From assembly GCA_018970255.1 (NCBI GenBank), contig JAGWWS010000020.1, positions 1-56,112 on the forward strand: a stretch of DNA of 56,112 nucleotides, read 5' to 3'. Source of the stretch: Verrucomicrobiota bacterium (GTDB taxonomy: Bacteria; Verrucomicrobiota; Verrucomicrobiia; Chthoniobacterales; Terrimicrobiaceae). Shown here piece by piece: positions 51,201 through 56,112 of this stretch. The position numbers and the translations under genes are program-made. Within the stretch, counting starts at the first letter, position 1. Each line of letters starts with the position of its first letter. The notes below the pieces were generated by a model. It ran no database searches and was not told the DNA's origin. It worked only from the letters and a program-made list of their open reading frames with translations.

Positions 51201-53575
51201 TCACCCAGGCCACCCAAACCATCTCCTTCAGCGCGCTCTCGGCCGTGACCTACGGCGACGCCGCCTTCGGCCTCAGCGCCACAGCCAGCTCCGGCCTCTC
51301 CGTGAGCTACACCAGCTCAAACACCTCCGTGGCGACCATCAGCGGATCCACCGTCACCATCCTCGCCGCCGGCAGCACCACCATCACCGCCAGCCAAGCC
51401 GGCAATGCCAACTACAGCGCCGCCGCCAATGTGAACCAAACCCTCACGGTGAACACCAAGAGCCTCACCGGCTCCTTCACCGCCAACAACAAAACCTACG
51501 ACGGCACGACCTCGGCCACGGTCGCCACGCGCGCTGTGACAGGCACGGTCGGCGCGGATGTTGTCAACCACACTGGCGGCACCGCCACATTTGCCAATGC
51601 CGCCGTGGGCAACGGAAAAACCGTCACCCTCGCCGGCGCCACCCTCACCGGAGCTGACGCCGCCAACTACTCGCTCTCCTCGGTAAGCACCACGACCGCG
51701 AACATCACCCAAGCCACGCCCACCGTTTCCGTGGCCCCCACCGCCTCGGCGATCACCTACGGCCAGGCGTTGAGCGCCTCCACCATCACCCCGGGCACCT
51801 CGAGCGTCGCAGGCACCTACGCCTTCGCCTCGCCCGCCACCACGCCCGCCGTGGGCACCGCGAGCCAGAGCATCACCTTCACGCCCACCGATAGCGGCAA
51901 CTACACCACCGCCAGCACCAGCGCCAATGTGACGGTGAACCAAGCCGCATTGACGATCACCGGCATCTCGATCGCCAACAAAACCTATGATGGCAACACC
52001 ACGGCGACCATCACCGGCACCGCCGCCTACAGCGGCTTGGTCCTGGGCCAAAGTTTGAGCGTCACCGGCACTGGCTCCGCCACCTTCGGCAACGCCACGG
52101 TGGGCAGCAACAAACCAGTCACGGTAACCGGCTACACCGCGCCAAACGGCAACTACTCGATCACCCAGCCCACCGGCCTCACCGGCAACATCACCGCCGC
52201 CAGCGTCACCGTCACCGCCGGCAACCAAACCAAAGCCTTCGGAGCCAACGATCCCGCGCTCACCTACACCTCCAGCCCGTCGTCCTTGATCGCCGGCAAC
52301 AGCTTCACGGGCGCGCTCAGCCGCGCCGCAGGCGAGGGGGTCGGCACCTACGCGATCTCGCAAGGCACCCTCAGCGCCGGCAGCAACTACACCATCTCGT
52401 TCGTGGGCGCGAACCTCACCATCACCCAAGCCACGCCCTCGATCACAACCGCGCCCACCGCCTCCACCATCACCAGCGGCCAGGCCTTGAGCAACTCCAC
52501 CCTCAGCGGCGGCACCGCCTCCATCGCGGGCTCGTTTGCCTTCACCACGCCAGCGACCGTTCCCTCGCCCGGCATCGCCAGCCAAGGCGTCACCTTCACG
52601 CCCACGGATACCGGGAATTACACCACGCAAACCACGAGTGTGAATGTCGGCGTGCTTTGCACCGCCCCGGTCCTCACACGCGGCAGCGCTCCCACCGGCA
52701 CAGGCTTCACGGTGAATTGGGGAGCCGTCACCGGAGCCGGCAACTACACCGTCATCCACTCCGCCAGCAAAAACATGAGCGATGCGACATCGGCGGATAC
52801 CGACTCGACGAGCCTCGCGCTCACCGTCCCGTCCGGCATCCGCTATGTGCAGGTCCGCGCCAACAACGCCGCCGGCGCCAGCGCAAACTCCACGATGCAA
52901 GTCAATCAACTCCGCTCGATCGCGGCCGGAGCCACCGCCTTCCTCAGCGTGCCCGGCGTGGTGAACGGCGGCAACGCGACCATCGCGGAAATCTTCGGCA
53001 GCAGCAATGAAGCCGGCCTCGCGGCCAATGGCACCCCCTCGAACTCGACAAACATCATCCGCTTGAATGCCGATGGCGACACGCTCGCAGGCATCATTTT
53101 CCGCACTGGAAATTGGACAAGGGGAGACACGGTCGTGAACACGGAAATCATCCCCGCGGGCAAGGCGTTCATGTTGAAAAACAATTCCAGCGAAGTGGAT
53201 CACATCCTGCTGGTCGCCAGTGCGGCGGAGGGCCCTCGCTCCGCAGTGTCCATCAGCGCACCTTCCGGCAAGCACTCACTCGTGACGCCCGCCCGCACCA
53301 AGGCGACAACATTGACCACGCTGGGATTCACCGACGGAGGCAACAACACGGCCACAGGCATCAAACGGGCCACCTTGGCGCGCGATGCGGATGTCATTAT
53401 CATTCAAAACAACTCCGGCCGGTTTATCCCGTATCACTTCGATGGAACGAACTGGAGGAACAATCGCACGATAGTCGATCCCTCGACCATCTCGGTGCCC
53501 TCCGGCGGCGCCTTCTACATTCGCAAAGCGAGCGGCTCGAACTTCAGCGAGTGGACTCCTCCCGCGGAGGATTGA
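48083..53575 (+). CDS. Giant secreted adhesin-like protein with FN3, MBG and YDG modules
   Basis: 1830 residues, the longest gene here. A repeat-derived N-terminus (1-42) precedes a signal peptide core (RLAALALFLVFAATSFGQ). Then come a jelly-roll-like domain (about 60-250), FN3-like units (about 250-565; GLSPSTAYHFAIYEYN, GLSPSTTYYYRIKSVN), a second jelly-roll (565-757), a GFEVSTDGTSY module (about 758-870), a long MBG/YDG array (870-1525; ITGLSASNKTFDANTT, FTANNKTYDGTTSATV, ISIANKTYDGNTTATI, each with NYSLTQP/NYSI ends), a further FN3-like unit, and a C-terminal domain (FIPYHFDGTNWRNN, GGAFYIRKASG) of the kind found at the end of verrucomicrobial TIGR02597-like proteins. Probably a cell-surface or released adhesion/matrix protein. 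Confidence 0.8.
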   Translation: MNNPHASTNRFAAFLSSIFDLLTPARAARPSAIGHPQSAIGRLAALALFLVFAATSFGQTFYSLSSGNYSEGFADMANWTNNYAAGSGASNWRVAGNATGSTGLSDTAVFTSSTSGGVQKGTQTLNFLATGTNSGATDLLMNFSGRIAGNLSFSFDKVVNTANASPRTSDLKIQYSTNNGTSFTDLSPYTIPRISNNSTAESGSRDVALPSALNGQSQVVIRFFFWNNGQTGGSGNRPKWAIDNVAVTSTSAAPSSQATSFGSSGITSSNATISWVRGNGDAGVLVVARSGGAVNADPTDNTNYTASATFGSGTQIGTGNWVVYKGTGTSVNVTGLSPSTAYHFAIYEYNSTGTTHNMTELTGSITTSAGLSAPTLSSPTVTSITTTTATLGATVASDGGASLSARGTVWGTTASPTGNSLAEGGTSVATFTHSRTGLTANTAYFYRGYATNSQGTAYSADGTFTTLPLPPTVGTGSAAGENGFTANWSHPTMGSAAYTYTVEVDDDINFGSINATVSSISSSSTSQAINGLSPSTTYYYRIKSVNAQGDSTWSATSAGISTTAAASLIAGWDFQTTATGGTAVVAATSTPTLFVANFGSGTLFLNGTNGSSSWSQASELSGFSGTNNNTDGTSFSTTTTSPAALALLGGSGTTNSANGKSIVFRFSMRTYESLSVSYSTQKTSTGFDSHLWEYSSDGSSWTTAETIGSIPSSFGAKTLASISALNGAQDAYLRVTFSGSTGSNQNNRLDNIQIKGVPRPTIQTSGTPAALTTTYGTASSNTTFTVNGTFMTAGILVTPPSGFEVSTDGTSYSSTVTVGSSGSIANTTVYLRLAATASAGAKSGNIVLSSSGATNVNVATTASTVNQKAVTITGLSASNKTFDANTTVSVTGTPTYSGLENGETTAVTGSVSWAFPDANVGNNKSLTRTGSYNAPSANYSLTQPTLTANITARALTITANGTSKVFGNTLTGGAGSTAFTSSGLQGTDSLASVTIAYGSGAASGDAAGAYPGSITPSAAVFGSGSASNYSISYVAGTLTVTQATQTISFSALSAVTYGDAAFGLSATASSGLSVSYTSSNTSVATISGSTVTILAAGSTTITASQAGNANYSAAANVNQTLTVNTKSLTGSFTANNKTYDGTTSATVATRAVTGTVGADVVNHTGGTATFANAAVGNGKTVTLAGATLTGADAANYSLSSVSTTTANITQATPTVSVAPTASAITYGQALSASTITPGTSSVAGTYAFASPATTPAVGTASQSITFTPTDSGNYTTASTSANVTVNQAALTITGISIANKTYDGNTTATITGTAAYSGLVLGQSLSVTGTGSATFGNATVGSNKPVTVTGYTAPNGNYSITQPTGLTGNITAASVTVTAGNQTKAFGANDPALTYTSSPSSLIAGNSFTGALSRAAGEGVGTYAISQGTLSAGSNYTISFVGANLTITQATPSITTAPTASTITSGQALSNSTLSGGTASIAGSFAFTTPATVPSPGIASQGVTFTPTDTGNYTTQTTSVNVGVLCTAPVLTRGSAPTGTGFTVNWGAVTGAGNYTVIHSASKNMSDATSADTDSTSLALTVPSGIRYVQVRANNAAGASANSTMQVNQLRSIAAGATAFLSVPGVVNGGNATIAEIFGSSNEAGLAANGTPSNSTNIIRLNADGDTLAGIIFRTGNWTRGDTVVNTEIIPAGKAFMLKNNSSEVDHILLVASAAEGPRSAVSISAPSGKHSLVTPARTKATTLTTLGFTDGGNNTATGIKRATLARDADVIIIQNNSGRFIPYHFDGTNWRNNRTIVDPSTISVPSGGAFYIRKASGSNFSEWTPPAED

Positions 53576-53684
53576 GTGCCTTGCGAAACATTTCCCCTTG
53601 GTAGCAAACCGCCCGAAGAGTGCGGTTGTTGTGAGAAGGGCGGGGGTCGGTGAGGACCTCCGCCCGACTCCTGAAGAGGATTTC

Positions 53685-54053
53685 CTCTCACGGAGGCACG
53701 GCGGCACGGAGGTTTTTTTTGGAAATGCGAACCCGTGCTGGTGGGGGCCGGCCGGGAAGCCTGCCGCAGGCAGCCCGAAGGGCGAGACGAGAGGGAGTGA
53801 GCGAGGCAAATGCGAAATGGGGAACGGGTGCCGCGGAGCGGCTGTGGCGGGTGGCGAGTAAACGGGTGGCGGGGGGGGTGGAGCGCGGCTGCGATTCGCT
53901 TTGCGGATCAGCCGGGGGAAAAACGGAACCCCTGCAAGCACGCTTGCGAGGGTTTCGATTTTTCCCGGCAAATCCCGGCACACCGGGATCAGCCACGCTT
54001 CCTGGGACTCGGGCTTTTCTTCCTCTCTCCGTGTCTTGGCGCCTTTGTGAGAG
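53685..54053. mobile_element. MITE-like element, copy 1 (369 bp)
   Basis: Imperfect terminal inverted repeats of about 27 bases: left 53685-53711 (CTCTCACGGAGGC...CACGGAG) and right 54027-54053, with about 20 of 27 positions pairing. It is flanked by the perfect direct repeat ATTTC (53680-53684 and 54054-54058), as expected of a target-site duplication. Inside are several short hairpins, e.g. GCCTG/CCG/CAGGC and GCCGC/GGA/GCGGC. No coding frame is kept between copies, so it would be non-autonomous. No transposase is in the window. Bases 53576-53679 before it show no gene. Confidence 0.8.
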
Positions 54054-54114
54054 ATTTCAGCTCTTTCCAGCCACCCGCCACGGCCTCATTGAAAAACACC
54101 CGGGCGGGGGCGTC

Positions 54115-54342
54115 TCACTTGCAGGTGGAAAAAGCCGCGTCGAGCTTGGAGAGCAGCGCCAGGCCCTTTTTCGTCGAGCCACGCGCCGCCATGGCACGGA
54201 AGCGGGATTCCGCGTCGAACTCCGCGATGCTTATGGTCGCAAGCTCCTCGAAGAGCTTGTTGACGCTGATCTCGCGGTGCTTGGCGAGCTGGCGGATGCG
54301 GGAGTGTTTGTCCTCTGGAAGACGGATTGTCAGGGTGCTCAT
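54115..54342 (-). CDS. Ribbon-helix-helix antitoxin (VapB/CopG-like)
   Basis: 75 residues. MSTLTIRLPEDKHSRIRQLAKHREISVNKLFEE is a ribbon-helix-helix DNA-binding domain; the C-terminal part (RFRAMAARGSTKKGLALLSKLD) is the usual toxin-binding tail. Its ATG overlaps the toxin stop as ATGA, and it follows the toxin, the reverse of the most common order. Dimers probably bind the palindromes upstream of the toxin gene. Confidence 0.85.
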   Translation of the reverse strand: MSTLTIRLPEDKHSRIRQLAKHREISVNKLFEELATISIAEFDAESRFRAMAARGSTKKGLALLSKLDAAFSTCK

Positions 54343-54776
54343 AATTTGAATGCGGTTTGGCTGAATTGTTTCGGTGTCAGAATCCGGGTTTCGGGAAAGT
54401 GCAAGTCACCGCCCGCCATGTCGCGCGTGTTGTTGGTGATGATGGCATCGGCCGCTCCCGCCACCGCGAGTTCGATCAGGTGGTTGTCAGCCTCGTCCGG
54501 CAGGTTCGGCCGCCAAAGGTAATAAACCCTCACCCATTCGCAGGTGGAGAGGAAGGCCTCAAGCAGCGCAAGCCTGTCCTTGGTCGTCAGCGGACATTTT
54601 CTCATCAAGTCGGCCCGGCCGAGCACAGCCTCGTATTCGTTGAACAGTTTCACTCCCAGAACAGGTTGTGCCTCCCGTTTCAAACAGCGGCGGATCACCT
54701 CGCGATTGCTCCCGCCGCCCTTGCTCAGGAAGGCTCCGGCCAGCACATTCGTATCGACCACCACCCGGGGGATCAT
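54339..54776 (-). CDS. PIN-domain toxin (VapC-like)
   Basis: 145 residues. PIN nuclease acidic residues are present: VVVDTNVLAGAF (first Asp), LFNEYEAVL (Glu), DEADNHLIELA (Asp pair) and IITNNTRDM (last Asp). This subgroup is often annotated as a PIN-family toxin of a toxin-antitoxin system and cuts RNA. The ATG (54776) has no ribosome site, and a promoter-like sequence directly upstream suggests a leaderless mRNA. Starts 27 bases from a double palindrome. Confidence 0.88.
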   Translation of the reverse strand: MIPRVVVDTNVLAGAFLSKGGGSNREVIRRCLKREAQPVLGVKLFNEYEAVLGRADLMRKCPLTTKDRLALLEAFLSTCEWVRVYYLWRPNLPDEADNHLIELAVAGAADAIITNNTRDMAGGDLHFPETRILTPKQFSQTAFKL

Positions 54777-54783
54777 CCTGGTT

Positions 54784-54816
54784 TGATAGCATATGTGCTA
54801 TCAGTTTGTCAAACTG
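54784..54816 (-). promoter_or_regulatory. Double-palindrome operator and promoter of the PIN toxin operon
   Basis: Two perfect palindromes in tandem: TGATAGCA/TATG/TGCTATCA (54784-54803) and CAGTTTG/T/CAAACTG (54802-54816). On the minus strand TTGACA (in the second palindrome) is followed, after 18 bases, by TATCAA, a plausible -35/-10 pair; transcription would then begin about at the ATG. The operator overlaps the promoter, as expected for autoregulation by the RHH antitoxin. Confidence 0.7.
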
Positions 54817-54856
54817 TGAGCTGGAGAGGGGCGGCGAGTTTTTGGGGGGAGAAGGG

Positions 54857-55213
54857 CTCTCACGGCGGCACGGAGGTGTTTTGGGGAAATGCGAACCCGT
54901 GCTGGTGGGGGCCGGCCGGGTAGCCTGCCGCAGGCAGCTCGAGGGCGAGACGAGAGGGAGCGAACGAGGTAAATGCGAAATGGGGAACGGGTGCCGTGGA
55001 GCGGCTGTGGCGGGTGGCGAGTAAACGGGTGGCAGGGGTTTTGGATCGGGGCTGCGATTCGCTTTGCGGATCGGCCGGGGAAAAACGGAACCTCTGCAAG
55101 CGGGCTTGCGAGGGTCTCGATTTTTCCCGGCGAATGCCGGCAGGCCGGGATCAGCCACGCTTCCCGGGACTCGGGCTTTTCTTTCTCTCCGTGTCTTGGC
55201 GCCTCTGTGAGAG
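54857..55213. mobile_element. MITE-like element, copy 2 (357 bp)
   Basis: Same orientation and content as copy 1 with scattered substitutions and an 8-base deletion in the left terminal repeat. Right end CTCTCCGTGTCTTGG...GTGAGAG is intact. No matching direct repeat flanks it, so it is either older or arose by recombination. Lies directly upstream of the toxin operon promoter. Confidence 0.75.
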
Positions 55214-55482
55214 AATCAAGTCGGACTTCGCGCTTTCGCGGCTTCGCGGGAGAATCTTTCCTCGGGGGGATCAGCGGTTGAGATTCTGCGGACGGCTCGG
55301 AATCGATCGCTGCCATGGGAACAATCACGGAATTCTCGAAAAAATACGCCATCAAAAAAATGCGATGGGTTTTTACGATATAAAAACAAGCTCTCCGGGG
55401 CCGGGATTTTATCCGCTTTGTGACGAAAATTTTTCAAAAAAGCCCTCTACAAGCCGTGACGGAATCACGCAGACTGCGGGGC
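55214..55482. other. Gap before a small gene, partly AT-rich
   Basis: Starts with a CGCGAAG-type repeat piece (55225-55250), then an AT-rich stretch (55315-55445) containing a possible -10 (TATAAA at 55379) that may drive the small gene downstream. An ATG at 55316 gives only about 22 codons, so no gene is called. Confidence 0.45.
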
Positions 55483-55740
55483 ATGAAGGGCAGCACAAGG
55501 GTCAATGGATTTTTGGTGGATCGGGATCTTGCGAATCAAATCATTCTGGCGGTCGCCAGGCACGATCCCCGCCGGTGTCAGCAGGGATTCCATGAACTCG
55601 ATCCGCAGGTGAGAGGGGAGATCGATCGACTGGCCACCGGCAGTCACACTCCCGCCGCCTCGCGCGCGCTCATCGCGAGTCTGCGTCAAAGCCCCGAGGC
55701 ACTCGCCTACCTCGCCAAGACGCTGGCCGAAGCGGTGTAG
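55483..55740 (+). CDS. Small protein of unknown function
   Basis: 85 residues from the ATG at 55483 (an in-frame GTG at 55420 would add 21 residues in AT-rich DNA). Reads MKGSTRVNGFLVDRDLANQI, then LAVARHDPRRCQQGFHELDPQVRGEIDRLATGSHTPAASRALIASLRQSPEALAYLAKTLAEAV. Predominantly helical, one Cys, no signal or membrane helix. No family recognised. The codon pattern looks real and GC-rich in the third position. It lies alone between copies 2 and 3 of the 360-bp element. Confidence 0.45.
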   Translation: MKGSTRVNGFLVDRDLANQIILAVARHDPRRCQQGFHELDPQVRGEIDRLATGSHTPAASRALIASLRQSPEALAYLAKTLAEAV

Positions 55741-55758
55741 GGTTTTCGGGAAGAATTT

Positions 55759-56112
55759 TTCTCACGGAGGCACGGCGGCACGGAGGTATTTTATGGAAAT
55801 GCGAACCTTCGCGGCTTGGTGGGGGCCAGCCGGGTAGCCTGCCGAAGGCAGCCCAAGGGCGAGACGAGAGGCAGCGAGCGAGGCAAATTCGTAATGGGGA
55901 ACGGGTGCCGTGGAGCGGCTGTGGCGGGTGGCGAGTAAACGGGTGGCAGGGGGTTTTGGATCGCGGCTGCGATTCGCTTTGCGGATCAGCCGGGGGAAAA
56001 ACGGAACCTCTGCAAGCGGGCTTGCGAGGGTCTCGATTTTTCCCGGCGAATGCCGGCAGGCCGGGATCAGCCACGCTTCCCGGGACTCGGGCTTTTCTTT
56101 CTCTCCGTGTCT
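55759..56112. mobile_element. MITE-like element, copy 3 (runs off the window)
   Basis: Third copy in the same orientation, closest to copy 2 in sequence (shared GCAAGCGGGCTTGC and CCGGCGAATGCCGG). Left end at about 55759; the window ends inside the right terminal repeat (CTCTCCGTGTCT). It starts 18 bases after the stop of the small gene. Confidence 0.75.

Noticed and set aside
53688-56074. Possible conserved protein coded antisense in the 360-bp elements (MADPGLPAFAGKNRDPRKPA...)
   Set aside because: The first 40 codons agree between copies but the frame then shifts differently in each because of small length changes, so it is not maintained as coding.
53685-56112. Integron with attC sites
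   Set aside because: The repeats are about 360 bp with terminal inverted repeats and a target duplication, and lack the paired core sites of attC; no integron integrase is present in the window.

Overview
The window looks like a chromosomal segment of a fairly GC-rich Gram-negative bacterium, most likely a member of the Verrucomicrobiota. The signs are a PEP-CTERM surface protein, large secreted proteins built from MBG/YDG/Ig-like modules with C-terminal domains typical of that phylum, a LacI-type regulator, Kdo transferase (so an outer membrane with LPS), and many short palindromic repeats between accessory genes. This placement is an inference from gene content; no rRNA, tRNA or CRISPR array was found.

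Layout. 1-5.7 kb (+): the 3' part of a GH13 glucan enzyme, a second exported GH13 enzyme, and a seven-repeat propeller protein with a PEP-CTERM anchor. 5.8-14.9 kb (-): an iron-sulfur assembly operon (Fur-like regulator, sufC, sufB, sufD), a LacI regulator, thiE, waaA, rsmD and an AsmA-like gene. 14.9-15.8 kb (+): a lipid-kinase-like gene. 15.8-21.2 kb (-): six tightly coupled genes that together encode the route from 5-hydroxyisourate to glyoxylate, with a divergent xdhC. 22.1-27.6 kb (+): hom, thrC, lysC, ptsI. 27.6-34.0 kb (-): an M14-type peptidase, guaB, groEL, groES, dnaK. 34.1-36.4 kb (-): a GT2 glycosyltransferase, a small exported protein and an acyltransferase. 36.5-38.0 kb (+): a dihydropyrimidinase. 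38.0-41.2 kb (-): DUF4256, a DUF5615/DUF433 pair, and thiC under a TPP riboswitch.

From 41.2 kb to the end the character changes to accessory DNA: a MazF/PemK-like toxin pair, three secreted proteins (390, 930 and 1830 aa), a small coiled-coil membrane protein, a VapBC-like pair, a small unknown gene, and dense repeats. The repeats include a roughly 360-bp element with imperfect terminal inverted repeats present three times (one copy has a perfect 5-bp target-site duplication), a 125-bp repeat present twice around one gene, a 78-bp tandem repeat, and many short hairpins with three-base loops.

Functional themes: housekeeping (Fe-S assembly, chaperones, thiamine, threonine, IMP dehydrogenase), full recovery of purine nitrogen through a plant-type ureide pathway, starch/glycogen processing, and a surface/adhesion region embedded in mobile or palindromic repeats. 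The strongest leads are the ureide operon, the MITE-like element flanking toxin-antitoxin cargo, and the covarying three-base-loop hairpins that run into the 5' ends of secreted-protein genes.
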